Shown one piece after another: positions 16,011 to 23,511 of a DNA stretch of 42,784 nt (position 1 is its first letter; every line of letters starts with the position of its first letter). Both the position numbers and the translations under genes were made by a program. This DNA is from an uncultured bacterium (lineage in GTDB: Bacteria; Patescibacteriota; Saccharimonadia; Saccharimonadales; Saccharimonadaceae), in NCBI GenBank assembly GCA_903832635.1, contig CAILCF010000004.1, forward strand, positions 1 through 42,784. The letters are read 5' to 3'. The notes beneath the pieces are model-generated. The model ran no database searches and was not told the origin of the DNA. It saw nothing but the letters and a program-made list of their open reading frames with translations.

Positions 16011-16163
16011 TTATGTATCGTCTTCGATATCTGAAATTGCAGCTTCGCGACGGGCGATAAAACCCAGCAATTGTTCGGTAGATCGTGGTCGATCCCAGGT
16101 TGCCATCGTCAAATCTAGTATGTCGCTTTTTGTTACTAGTTCAATTTCTGATTGTGTATCCAT
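16011..16163 (-). CDS. 50-aa acidic protein, unknown
   Basis: An ATG-initiated frame of 50 codons encodes a soluble, acidic product beginning MDTQSEIELVTKSDILDL and ending in AISDIEDDT. A ribosome site AAAGGAAA lies eight bases before the ATG, and a strong terminator follows, so this is a well-formed one-gene unit. A central RRE segment and Asp/Glu-rich ends suggest a helical protein, perhaps a small regulator, but nothing is recognised. It is transcribed divergently from the membrane/ATP-cone/flavoprotein operon that starts about 160 bases away. Confidence 0.6.
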   Translation of the reverse strand: MDTQSEIELVTKSDILDLTMATWDRPRSTEQLLGFIARREAAISDIEDDT

Positions 16164-16323
16164 TCGGTTTATTTCCTTTTTTTTGTTTTTATTGTTTTAT
16201 AGTACTATTTAAGCATAAATTGTATTATATTGCAATACCATTTTATAAAATCCATACCAAATCTTTGACGTTATAGTAGTGGTTATGCTATAAATTAAGT
16301 TGAGGAAACAGAAAATAAAAATT

Positions 16324-17037
16324 ATGGATATCCCCAGTTCACTCGCAATTATATCTTTGGCCGCATTGGTTCATGCTAGTTTCCAACTTAGTGTCAGCGT
16401 TCTGACATTGCTAGGTGGACATTCAATCGGGGCAAAACATTCCCAAGCCAGATTACTTCGACTTATTTCCAGCTTTGTATTTGGCGCCGCCGTCATGACG
16501 GTCTTACTGTTATCATTCGTATCGCTAACTCTGATATGGGTGTACGGTGATACCCCGCCTTTGGTTGTTTGGGCTGCTGTTAGTGGATTATTAGTAGGTG
16601 TTGCTGTATGTATTTGGTTATTCTATTACCGTCACGACAAAGGGACTGCGCTTTGGATTCCAAAGTCTTTCGCATTATATTTGAACGACAGGACCAAAGC
16701 AACAAAACTAAGTGCAGAATCTTTCGGATTGGGGCTGAGTAGTGTTCTTGGTGAACTGCTATTTATTATTGCACCGCTGTTAATAGCCGGTTTAGTACTA
16801 ATCCAGTTACCTTCTGTTTGGCAAATGATAGGTATTGCAATTTATACCGGCATTTCTATGCTTTCATTGATTATTGTTTGGGTTTTAATTGGGAGTGGCC
16901 ACTCTTTGGGTAAAATTCAAAAATGGCGTGAATCAAACAAATATTTTCTACAATTTGTTTCAGGTGCTGGATTGATCGTGTTGGTTTTGTTTGTTTATGC
17001 AGTTGAAATCGTTGGCTCTACGGTGGGATTTAATTGA
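16324..17037 (+). CDS. Six-helix membrane protein, first gene of the flavoprotein cassette
   Basis: The 237-aa protein has six predicted helices in two groups of three. Each group starts with a similar segment (LAALVHASFQLSVSVLTLL and ESFGLGLSSVLGELLFIIAP), separated by a basic loop with RHDKGTALW. This repeat-like topology is reminiscent of LysE- or DsbD/CcdA-type proteins, but cysteines are lacking at the positions expected for CcdA. The ATG at 16324 is used; a TTG at 16300 in frame would add eight basic residues. The stop at 17035 nearly touches the ATP-cone gene. Function is unknown. Confidence 0.75.
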   Translation: MDIPSSLAIISLAALVHASFQLSVSVLTLLGGHSIGAKHSQARLLRLISSFVFGAAVMTVLLLSFVSLTLIWVYGDTPPLVVWAAVSGLLVGVAVCIWLFYYRHDKGTALWIPKSFALYLNDRTKATKLSAESFGLGLSSVLGELLFIIAPLLIAGLVLIQLPSVWQMIGIAIYTGISMLSLIIVWVLIGSGHSLGKIQKWRESNKYFLQFVSGAGLIVLVLFVYAVEIVGSTVGFN

Positions 17038-17039
17038 CC

Positions 17040-17324
17040 ATGACTTTATCGGTGGATGTAATAAAACGCGGTGGTCAGCGCCAACCGGAACAGTTTATGC
17101 GCGAAAAGCTTCATGCCAGTATCGTTGCAACCTGTTTAAGCGTCCGAGTCCCGACCGGTCAAGCTGAAGCTATCGCTCACAGTGTTTGTGAAGCAGTGGT
17201 TGCTTGGCTTCAGCAACATCCCGAAGTTACCAGCCAGGATATCCGCATTATTGCGACCAAACACCTGCGGGTTCAACACCCCGAAGCGGCCTATTTATAC
17301 GAACAAAACAAGATTACAATATAA
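17040..17324 (+). CDS. Stand-alone ATP-cone domain protein
   Basis: The 94-aa product is an ATP-cone: VIKRGGQRQPEQFMREKL at the start, a helical middle (AEAIAHSVCEAVVAWLQQ), EVTSQDIRIIATKHL, and the typical ending PEAAYLYEQ. ATP-cones bind ATP or dATP and act as allosteric switches in ribonucleotide reductases and NrdR. Here there is no NrdR zinc ribbon and no fused reductase. It sits between a membrane protein and a flavoprotein, with a two-base gap before it and 20 bases after it. A nucleotide-sensing role for the cassette is inferred. An in-frame TTG at 17034 is an alternative start. Confidence 0.8.
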   Translation: MTLSVDVIKRGGQRQPEQFMREKLHASIVATCLSVRVPTGQAEAIAHSVCEAVVAWLQQHPEVTSQDIRIIATKHLRVQHPEAAYLYEQNKITI

Positions 17325-17344
17325 CCTGATGGAAGGGAAGTATC

Positions 17345-18718
17345 ATGGCAAAAAAATTTACATTCGACTATGACCTTATCGTTATCGGCAGTGGACCCGG
17401 CGGTAGTGCAGCTGCAACTATGGCAGCGGCAGACGGCAAACGCGTGGCGATTATTGAATCGAGTATTTTCGGTGGTGAATCGCCAAATTACAGCGATATC
17501 CCGACAAAAGCTTTGCTTCATGCTGCTAATTTATATGATGAAGCACGTCATGGCGACCGTTTTGGTCTGCGGTCATCAACACTCGGCTATAACTACCCTT
17601 CACTTCGAGCTTGGAAAGAGTTGGCCGTAACACGCACCGGCACAGGTGGAAACCGAAAATATTACGAGAACCAGGGGATTGACACGTTCATCGGCATGGC
17701 CCACTTTTTATCACCAAACGAAATCAGTGTTAATCGTCGACATTTATCGTCCAGTTATTTTTTGATTGCAACCGGAGCTGATTGGTCCGTTCCCGAAATC
17801 CCAGGCCTGGACAAGATTAAATTTCTGACACCTCGAACAATTTTGGAATCAATTCGCCCACCAAAAAGCCTAATGATAATAGGCGGTGGCGATACAGGGA
17901 TAGAAATCGCTCAGCTGATGGCAATATTTGGGACAAAAGTTTATATTGCCGAACAGGCAAGTCATCTGTTACCACATCACGACAGCGAAATCGGCGAGCT
18001 AATGGAAAGGGTACTTGGCGAACAAAAAGGTGTTACTGCCCTGACCCACTGCCGGGTTGTGTCCGTCGAAAAAGACGGTCTTCAAAAAAGAGTAATCATA
18101 TCTCGTGGTGGAGCCGAAAAATCATTTCGTGTTGACGAAGTATTAATCGCAACTGGGCGTTCGCCAAGGGTTGATTTTGGTTTGGAAAATGCCGGTGTTA
18201 AATATTCGGCAAGTGGAATCCCCGTCAATGACCATCTGCAAACAAACGTCAAACATATTTTTGCTGCCGGTGAAGTTTTGGGACGTAATAGTCATACACA
18301 CTCTTCGTTGATGGAAAGCCAAGTCGCTGCCAGCAACATCTTTGACAAGACAAAAGTTACCCCGAACTATAAAGCCATTACGGAAATAATATTCACAAAC
18401 CCCGGTATCGCTACCGTTGGTCTATCCGAATATGATTGTTTAAAGCGTGATTTATCTTTTAATAAGGCCATTGCCCCGCTGAATATCATTGCCCGCAGTA
18501 ACACTTCAGATTTTCGTGATGGTTTCGTCAAAATTATAGCCGATAAAAACGGCGTAATATTGGGCGCGTCAGTTGTTGCTCCGCATGCTGCCGAAATAAT
18601 CCACGAGCTATCACTGGCTATAAAACACGATATGACAGCTTATCAAGTCGCCGAAACCCCGCACGCCTTCCTGTCCTGGAGCGAAGCCGTCCGCGTCGCC
18701 GCCGCAAAATTAAGTTAA
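17345..18718 (+). CDS. FAD/NAD oxidoreductase of the disulfide-reductase family lacking the redox cysteines
   Basis: The 457-aa protein has the fold of dihydrolipoamide dehydrogenase or mercuric reductase. It shows the FAD dinucleotide site IVIGSGPGGSAAA, a second (NAD) Rossmann motif IIGGGDTGIEIAQLMAIFG, the second FAD motif HIFAAGEV, and the dimer domain. The signature GGTCLNVGCIPSK of the family reads GGESPNYSDIPTK at residues 43-55, so both cysteines are replaced (Ser46, Asp51). The C-terminal His and Glu region survives as TPHAFLSWSEA. It cannot do disulfide chemistry in the usual way and may act as an NAD(P)H:acceptor oxidoreductase. The ribosome site GGAAGGGAAG precedes the ATG. Confidence 0.85.
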   Translation: MAKKFTFDYDLIVIGSGPGGSAAATMAAADGKRVAIIESSIFGGESPNYSDIPTKALLHAANLYDEARHGDRFGLRSSTLGYNYPSLRAWKELAVTRTGTGGNRKYYENQGIDTFIGMAHFLSPNEISVNRRHLSSSYFLIATGADWSVPEIPGLDKIKFLTPRTILESIRPPKSLMIIGGGDTGIEIAQLMAIFGTKVYIAEQASHLLPHHDSEIGELMERVLGEQKGVTALTHCRVVSVEKDGLQKRVIISRGGAEKSFRVDEVLIATGRSPRVDFGLENAGVKYSASGIPVNDHLQTNVKHIFAAGEVLGRNSHTHSSLMESQVAASNIFDKTKVTPNYKAITEIIFTNPGIATVGLSEYDCLKRDLSFNKAIAPLNIIARSNTSDFRDGFVKIIADKNGVILGASVVAPHAAEIIHELSLAIKHDMTAYQVAETPHAFLSWSEAVRVAAAKLS

Positions 18719-18735
18719 ATTCAAATAAAAAAGAG

Positions 18736-18788
18736 AAAAAGGTCCGTCCTTTTTATCCACAGAAAGGACGGACCTTTCTGTGGATAAA
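18736..18788. repeat. REP-like inverted doublet at the end of the flavoprotein operon
   Basis: Two palindromes with the transposase-linked core lie back to back. The first is AAAAAGG-TCCGT-CCTTTTT at 18736-18754. The second is TTTATCCACAGAAAGG, loop ACGGA, and its complement at 18752-18788, a 16-pair stem. The cores also pair with each other over 15 bases (18738-18752 with 18763-18777). This matches the layout of paired REPs. It lies 17 bases after the stop at 18718 and may also end transcription. Confidence 0.7.
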
Positions 18789-18853
18789 CCATGGACTTTA
18801 GTTCTGTATTGCAAATTAAAATTAAATACCCATCGGCGGATGGGTATTTAATT

Positions 18854-18930
<77 letters not shown>

Positions 18931-18988
18931 ATACAAGATATTTTTGTTCTACCTAAGATTAACAGATATGGACTGTTTTTACAACCCT

Positions 18989-19435
18989 TTATTTGGAAAT
19001 GTTTTTGTTGTTAGTGCCGAATAAAAAGTTCATCCATTGCGTGAAATTGCTAATTGGGACAACTTTAACCGTAATTTCAGATTTGGCGGCTTTGTCTGCG
19101 GCTTTTACATCAGTTGAATTCGGCGGCAGAATCAATACACTTTCACCGGGTGTAACCAGCCCAAGTTGTTGACGAACAGCCAATTCTTTATATTCGTCTG
19201 TTTGATAATACCTTTGCTCTAGTTTCGCATTTGCCGTGTCTAGCTGAGCCACAATTAGTTGGCGTGATTTGTCATCAAGTTCCTTTTGTAAGGTAAAATT
19301 GCGTTGCATCATCGTCAACGATCCCCAGACCCAATTGGCTGCAATAACAAAGGCGATCAAAATAACCACGTTATTTAGCGTCATATAGTCGGTCTTGAAC
19401 TTGTAATATAGCCTGCGGATGTTTATTTTTTTCAT
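18989..19435 (-). CDS. ftsB: FtsB/DivIC-type septum protein
   Basis: FtsB/DivIC is a bitopic divisome protein that works with FtsL and FtsQ/DivIB at the division septum. The 148-aa product has a short basic cytoplasmic N terminus and one membrane helix (NNVVILIAFVIAANWVWG). An external coiled coil follows (LQKELDDKSRQLIVAQLDTA), and then the family's conserved end YKELAVRQQLGLVTPGESVL. Length is slightly greater than usual because of an Asn/Lys-rich tail. A TATAAT at about 19455 on the minus strand gives a short leader. It is single-gene and lies between tRNA-fMet and tRNA-Ile2. Confidence 0.85.
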   Translation of the reverse strand: MKKINIRRLYYKFKTDYMTLNNVVILIAFVIAANWVWGSLTMMQRNFTLQKELDDKSRQLIVAQLDTANAKLEQRYYQTDEYKELAVRQQLGLVTPGESVLILPPNSTDVKAADKAAKSEITVKVVPISNFTQWMNFLFGTNNKNISK

Positions 19436-19456
19436 AATGTTACAAAGTTATTATAA

Positions 19457-19544
19457 CATCAGCGAGATGAGCGAACAGTTAATTTATTTACTGTTCCGAG
19501 GCGACCTGATGCTATATATTTCTGATTTATCAGAAAAATATAGC
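19457..19544. other. Two adjacent hairpins between ftsB and tRNA-Ile2
   Basis: The first has an outer CATCAG/CTGATG pair (19457-19462, 19506-19511) and an inner GAACAGT/ACTGTTC (19473-19479, 19490-19496). The second pairs 19511-19525 with 19530-19544 (15 positions, one A-A mismatch) around TTTA. They may be operators or an RNA fold in the ftsB leader; no family is recognised. Confidence 0.45.
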
Positions 19545-19563
19545 CCAACAGGGTGAAATAGGC

Positions 19564-19569
19564 TATAAT
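19564..19569 (+). promoter_or_regulatory. -10 box of tRNA-Ile2
   Basis: TATAAT lies ten bases before the first base of the mature tRNA. No consensus -35 is seen. Confidence 0.55.
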
Positions 19570-19579
19570 GTCAAGGTCT

Positions 19580-19655
19580 GGGGGCGTAGCTCATCGGTTA
19601 GAGCAGGCGGCTCATAACCACTTGGTAGCTGGTTCGATTCCAGCCGCCCCCACCA
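19580..19655 (+). tRNA. tRNA-Ile2(CAT), lysidine-modified
   Basis: The 76-base gene has a perfect acceptor stem (GGGGGCG with CGCCCCC), D-arm, anticodon loop CTCATAA, T-arm GCTGG-TTCGATT-CCAGC and encoded CCA. It lacks initiator features. GAGCAGGCGGCTCATAA and CTTGGT closely follow E. coli tRNA-Ile2, so C34 is expected to become lysidine through the TilS encoded at 9041. The anticodon stem contains one C-A mismatch. Confidence 0.82.
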
Positions 19656-19669
19656 AAAAAATTACGTTT

Positions 19670-19697
19670 AAATGGACCTTTCTCGTAAGGTCTATTT
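19670..19697 (+). terminator. Terminator after tRNA-Ile2
   Basis: AAATGGACCTT pairs with AAGGTCTATTT (one G-U) around a six-base loop and is followed by TGTTAAT. It lies 14 bases after the CCA. Confidence 0.65.
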
Positions 19698-19706
19698 TGT
19701 TAATAC

Positions 19707-20147
19707 TTATTTAGCAAGAATTTTCTTTAATCTATTGATGTAAGCAAATTCCCAAAATTTAAGGGCTGCCTTCCCGATAATCAAACGCGAAAACATATTA
19801 AGAATATTATTTTTAATTGTAACTTTGTTTAAATACTCAATGCGTGTCCCCTGGGCAACCGGTTTCAAGATGAATTGTTCATCCTCTATCGCAAGGCCTG
19901 ATTCATTTATTGATTTAAAACCTTTATTGGGCATTAGCGTGGTTTTCATTTTTACCTTGAAGTTAATCCCAAAAGTATTCGTAGTAGCCTCTATCTCTAG
20001 GTCATTACCATCCCTACTTATTACTTTCATTCCTTTTGACACTAAAGGGAAATACTTAGGTGCATTCTCGAAATCCGAAATAATTTTATAAATATCTTCT
20101 ACAGGATAATCGATTATCCATGACCCTTTTAAAACTTTTATTTTCAT
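19707..20147 (-). CDS. SRPBCC (START-like) family protein
   Basis: The 146-aa soluble protein shows the helix-grip pattern of the SRPBCC/polyketide-cyclase superfamily: IDYPVEDIYKIISDFENAPKY at the N terminus, alternating beta strands, then VAQGTRIEYLNKVTI and a long C-terminal helix. Such proteins bind hydrophobic ligands in a central cavity; some bacterial members act with membrane lipids or quinones (the COQ10 type). A TAAAAT box seven bases before the ATG, overlapping AAAGG, could serve as promoter or ribosome site. Ligand and role are unknown. Confidence 0.75.
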   Translation of the reverse strand: MKIKVLKGSWIIDYPVEDIYKIISDFENAPKYFPLVSKGMKVISRDGNDLEIEATTNTFGINFKVKMKTTLMPNKGFKSINESGLAIEDEQFILKPVAQGTRIEYLNKVTIKNNILNMFSRLIIGKAALKFWEFAYINRLKKILAK

Positions 20148-20165
20148 AACCTTTATTTTACCATT

Positions 20166-20504
20166 TTAGTACCATCCGAAAATCAATCCGCCAATCAGAT
20201 AAGAGCTAACGTTCATAGTCAAAGATAAAATAAACAGTTTTTTAGAATCCTGTTGCAGAGCAAACCGTAATAATTGCCATTCAACCAAGATAATAATTAC
20301 CTCCAAAATCGTAATCGTCATAGCATCGACAGTCATAATTTTGAAATGTTCGCTTGCATACAAAAAATAATTCAATATCGGATTGGTAACCATATTTACC
20401 AATACAACCGTAGCTATTACTTTTTTTTGCCTGTAGCCCAAAACTACGGCAACCGTTACTTCGATCAGAATCGTAAGTATTAACGCGACCAAGATTAGTC
20501 TCAT
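20166..20504 (-). CDS. Four-helix membrane protein, unknown
   Basis: The 112-aa product is almost entirely hydrophobic with four helices. Acidic residues lie inside them (LILTILIEVTVAVVLGY; ITILEVIIILVEWQLL), which is unusual and suggests ion or proton coupling or helix packing. It is ten bases downstream of the 79-aa gene on the same strand and may form a complex with it. No family is recognised. An MFS carrier gene is next upstream, with its own promoter. Confidence 0.7.
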   Translation of the reverse strand: MRLILVALILTILIEVTVAVVLGYRQKKVIATVVLVNMVTNPILNYFLYASEHFKIMTVDAMTITILEVIIILVEWQLLRFALQQDSKKLFILSLTMNVSSYLIGGLIFGWY

Positions 20505-20514
20505 GATTTATAGG

Positions 20515-20754
20515 TTATTTCTTTATTCGGTTTTGTTTTCGTATTCTGATAATAGCAAATACACCGAAAAAAACAGTGAGTATAATGATGTTGCCAGCAA
20601 CGACAAACAAAATAAAGTCTGTATTATCACAGGTGGGCTGTGGATCGTAGGAATGTCCAGGGAATGGTGCTAAATCGGCGTACACAACTTGAGTAAGTGA
20701 AATTAGGGTTAAAATAAATGCTGGGATTATTGATGTTATTGTTAATTTTTTCAT
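20515..20754 (-). CDS. 79-aa protein with signal sequence and C-terminal helix
   Basis: The product begins with a signal-like segment (IIPAFILTLISLTQVVYA, AxA-like end). A short outside loop with DLAPFPGHSYDPQPTC follows, then a second helix (FILFVVAGNIIILTVFFGVF) and a basic tail RIRKQNRIKK. The loop with one Cys and several Pro is the only exposed part. The -10 box TACAAT lies six bases before the ATG, so the mRNA is probably leaderless. It is co-transcribed with the four-helix protein. Unknown function. Confidence 0.7.
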   Translation of the reverse strand: MKKLTITSIIPAFILTLISLTQVVYADLAPFPGHSYDPQPTCDNTDFILFVVAGNIIILTVFFGVFAIIRIRKQNRIKK

Positions 20755-20796
20755 ATACTCATTGTAACTTAAGCATTAAAAAAACAGAAGTAAATC

Positions 20797-21849
20797 CTAG
20801 GCGGTCTTTTTTAAATATTTCGTGAAATACGTCCGTAAACCATAAAAAAGTGCAACTGACGAAATCAGGATAATAATAAATATCGATAATTCTCTTGATA
20901 AAAACTGCCCAAGTCCGAAATAAACCGGCAACACCCCCAACATAAGTGCCAGACAGGTCAAGCCGAATGCAAAGCCGGGACGACCCGGCAATATATTCGA
21001 AATTACTACTAACGTTACTGGCATTGTAATGTTGAATAAAAACATCCCGACTATTGCAATGAATGGTGAGTTTGCACCAAAAACAAGGAAAGGTATCGAC
21101 AACACCAACGCACCAACGGCTACCTGTAACCAACCGAATTTGTCAGCCAATAATCCCCCAAGTCCTTTCCCAAGGACAACCGCCAAAGTCAAAGCTATCA
21201 ACAAATCTATGTTTGTTTTCCAGGGGAATATAATCGCAACTCCAACCAAGGAACGGATTGCGATTGATAACAATATTAATATAAGGATGATTTGAAAATA
21301 ACCGACTTTACTACTTTTAATTTCTTCCTTGTTGTAATTCATTTCCGGTTTTTTAATTATTAACACGGAAAAACAAAGGATTAAAATTGTTAAAACAAAT
21401 GGCCAAGCAACAAATTGTCCGCTTTTCCCAAGTATTGTTCCGACTAAAACGCCAATCGCCCCGGTTGAAACAAAAATTCCCGGTGCAGACGCTTTTTTGG
21501 GTGTTAGATTCAAACTAATACTGCCAGCACCAACATGAAACAGTGCGTTGCCAAGGCCTGCGAGTATAACTGCAGCAACTGGTAAATACGAAAATTCTAT
21601 TACTGAAATAGCTATCAAAACACAGCCAGATAGTAATATTGCACGTGGGGATTTTAAATAGTCTGTGGCGTACCCAATAATTGCCTGAAGACCAAACGCA
21701 ATGACGTTATATAAAATTACCAGATTAATAAGTTCAGCTATACTGCCAATTTGATTTTTCAAAACACTAAACAATACTGCGATTGTCATCATATCAATTA
21801 CGGCATGCATAACTGAATAGACGGATAAGTTTGAGGCTATTGTTTTCAT
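20797..21849 (-). CDS. Major facilitator superfamily transporter
   Basis: The 350-aa protein has 11-12 helices and an MFS pattern. GLGNALFHVGAGSISLNL is similar to the fosmidomycin-resistance (Fsr) type motif of a Gly-rich helix with His. GKGLGGLLADKFGW matches the second-half loop motif GxLADRxGR. I start at the ATG at 21849, two codons inside the longest frame, because TATACT lies exactly six bases before it. Substrate is unknown; small-molecule efflux is a reasonable guess. The family normally has about 400 residues, so this member is compact. Confidence 0.8.
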   Translation of the reverse strand: MKTIASNLSVYSVMHAVIDMMTIAVLFSVLKNQIGSIAELINLVILYNVIAFGLQAIIGYATDYLKSPRAILLSGCVLIAISVIEFSYLPVAAVILAGLGNALFHVGAGSISLNLTPKKASAPGIFVSTGAIGVLVGTILGKSGQFVAWPFVLTILILCFSVLIIKKPEMNYNKEEIKSSKVGYFQIILILILLSIAIRSLVGVAIIFPWKTNIDLLIALTLAVVLGKGLGGLLADKFGWLQVAVGALVLSIPFLVFGANSPFIAIVGMFLFNITMPVTLVVISNILPGRPGFAFGLTCLALMLGVLPVYFGLGQFLSRELSIFIIILISSVALFYGLRTYFTKYLKKTA

Positions 21850-21904
21850 AAACACAGTATAGCCTGTTTTAATAATAAATTATCGTCCTTAGTATGAGAT
21901 TGTT

Positions 21905-22306
21905 TTATTTAATGCCGTTTTGTTTTAGAAACTTCGCGAATTTTGTATCCGCACCTCGAAAATGGACCAGTAGCCATTTTTCAAGGAAAAATAATAGATC
22001 ATCACCAAGTTTTTTGGGCTTATCGTGCCTGCCTGCAAACTCGCTGACTTTTGCCCGAAGTTCATTATGTGCCGCTATATGCACACCTGTATCAGGGTAA
22101 TGTAATTTATCAAAATACTCTTCTTCGGTTTTAAAGTGATGTTCGGCATAATTTGTCAAATTCTTGATGATTTCAGGAATATTTTCCCTATGTTTTGATT
22201 CCAAACTTTCGTACAAAGTATTTAGTAGCCCCACAAAATGTTTATGTTGTTCGTCTATGACTCCTACACCTACAACGTAGCTATCGTCCCATTGAATCGC
22301 AGTCAT
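21905..22306 (-). CDS. Bacteriohemerythrin
   Basis: Hemerythrins bind O2 reversibly at a di-iron site. The 133-aa single-domain protein shows the full ligand set: His21 (DEQH), His57/Glu61 (HFKTE), His76 and His80 (HIAAH), His115 and Asp120 (HFRGAD). It has the typical N terminus MTAIQWDDSYVVGV. It is preceded by a GGGAG ribosome site and TATAAT at about 22330 on the minus strand. O2 storage, delivery or sensing would fit a host-associated or microaerobic cell; the actual role is not shown by the context. Confidence 0.95.
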   Translation of the reverse strand: MTAIQWDDSYVVGVGVIDEQHKHFVGLLNTLYESLESKHRENIPEIIKNLTNYAEHHFKTEEEYFDKLHYPDTGVHIAAHNELRAKVSEFAGRHDKPKKLGDDLLFFLEKWLLVHFRGADTKFAKFLKQNGIK

Positions 22307-22341
22307 TGCCTACTCCCATCGTGTTTTTATTATACTCTTTA

Positions 22342-22369
22342 AAATAACCTGCGGATTCGCAGGTTATTT
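22342..22369 (-). terminator. Terminator overlapping the stop of the 158-aa gene
   Basis: AAATAACCTGCG pairs with CGCAGGTTATTT around a four-base loop. The stop codon of the gene ending at 22364 lies inside the first arm on the minus strand. Confidence 0.7.
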
Positions 22370-22840
22370 TTGTTGTTTTTTCCAAGTTCTTAGGTATCGC
22401 GTACGGGTCTTTTTGCCTTTCGGACCATCAAACCTGTTAGTAAAACTTCTTTCCGCTGATTTTTCCCAAACTTCTGCTGTTTTGGGATTAACAGCGCCAA
22501 GATTAACTATTTTATCTAATCCGAATGCCTTTGTCATATTTGAATGAAAATCGTCTATATATGATTGTTGGCTACCAACTATTCTACTTATCTGTTCGTT
22601 ATTAAATCTTCCTCTGACTGATTTGTTGTAAGGTGAATTTAAAGCATGTTCAAAACCACTTGCACGTAAATAGCCAGAATTAGCTTTGTCCGCTGCACAC
22701 AAATAGAAGGCTCTTTCGGCAAGATTAATAGAAACACCCGAATCAAAGACTTTCTCACCTCCTGTTAATTTGTTGGCAATATCAGTTGGCACTTCCACAA
22801 GGGAAAGCTGGTCTATATTTCCGTCTTTTCCTTTTTTCAT
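22364..22840 (-). CDS. Unknown 158-aa basic protein
   Basis: The product starts MKKGKDGNIDQLSLVEVP and has no membrane helix. The middle is helical (INLAERAFYLCAADKA), and the C terminus is strongly basic (GPKGKKTRTRYLRTWKKQQK), suggesting nucleic acid or ribosome binding. The ATG at 22840 is chosen because TATAAT ends six bases upstream (leaderless); the 18 bases upstream in frame are promoter. The next gene upstream, at 22865, shares a short QLS(F/L) motif near its N terminus. No family is recognised. Confidence 0.65.
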   Translation of the reverse strand: MKKGKDGNIDQLSLVEVPTDIANKLTGGEKVFDSGVSINLAERAFYLCAADKANSGYLRASGFEHALNSPYNKSVRGRFNNEQISRIVGSQQSYIDDFHSNMTKAFGLDKIVNLGAVNPKTAEVWEKSAERSFTNRFDGPKGKKTRTRYLRTWKKQQK

Positions 22841-22864
22841 ACCTTTATTATAACACACTTGTGC

Positions 22865-23365
22865 TTATTTGTCTATCACCGGTCTTTTGTGATAAGGAAA
22901 ACAAACCGCGTCTGGATTTTTCTTTAACTCTTTTTTAAACGGTTTTCTGTCATCTGAATACCTAAACATTGGCTCAATTCCGTGAACATACCGATAAGTT
23001 GGATCTGGGGGCAAAGTAGCAACGAAGCAATCCTTTTTAGGCCCCACACAATTAAAACATGCTTCATCATAAGCCGCCGCTGCCAACATGTCTATCTGTT
23101 GCTGTTTTTCGTATTCTACGTTTTGGTCTGTCCCCTGATATTTCTCTGATAATGGGTGGCTTTTTTTATGGTTCTTGTAATTTTCGTCATCTTTTTTTAG
23201 TCGGTAAGCAAAGCTACCTGTACTATTGGCTGCGGACATTAAATCGAATGCTTTTAATATAAGCGTTACTCGCCTAGCCTTTATTGCCCCTAACAGTTTA
23301 TCTTCGCGGGTTTTAGGTTTAGAAAATGTATCAAAACTCAACTGTTCTGGATTAAACTTAACCAT
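22865..23365 (-). CDS. Unknown 166-aa protein with Cys cluster
   Basis: The soluble product starts MVKFNPEQLSFDTFSKPK. A charged helical part (LKKDDENYKNHKKSHPLS) leads to a segment with four cysteines in the second half: ACFNC, KKDC, then AVCFPYHKR, which could hold a metal. The C-terminal RYSDDRKPFKKELKK is basic. The start at 23365 is preferred to an ATG eight codons upstream. A TAGTAA box is four bases before it, with TTGAAT 18 bases further upstream. It is separate from the gene at 22840, which has its own promoter. Not recognised. Confidence 0.65.
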   Translation of the reverse strand: MVKFNPEQLSFDTFSKPKTREDKLLGAIKARRVTLILKAFDLMSAANSTGSFAYRLKKDDENYKNHKKSHPLSEKYQGTDQNVEYEKQQQIDMLAAAAYDEACFNCVGPKKDCFVATLPPDPTYRYVHGIEPMFRYSDDRKPFKKELKKNPDAVCFPYHKRPVIDK

Positions 23366-23421
23366 AAAATTACTATGGCACATCGTCAATAATATTCAAA
23401 CCTTAGGCGTTAAACATACAA

Positions 23422-23445
23422 AAAATGCCCCCGAGGGGGCATTTT
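23422..23445 (-). terminator. Terminator of the 68-aa gene
   Basis: AAAATGCCCC and GGGGCATTTT pair around CGAG. On the minus strand the hairpin is followed by TTTTTT, placing it as the terminator of the gene ending at 23512; it may also work in the other direction. Confidence 0.75.
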
Positions 23446-23511
23446 ATGGCACCTGTTTGTTTGATTAATACTATACAACCAAACATGCTTACGGTGCAAG
23501 TCTAAATTAGA

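Noticed and set aside
19473-19496. GAACAGT-N10-ACTGTTC as a LexA/SOS box
   Set aside because: Spacing does not match either the E. coli (CTGT-N8-ACAG) or the Bacillus (GAAC-N4-GTTC) form, and the neighbours are not SOS genes.
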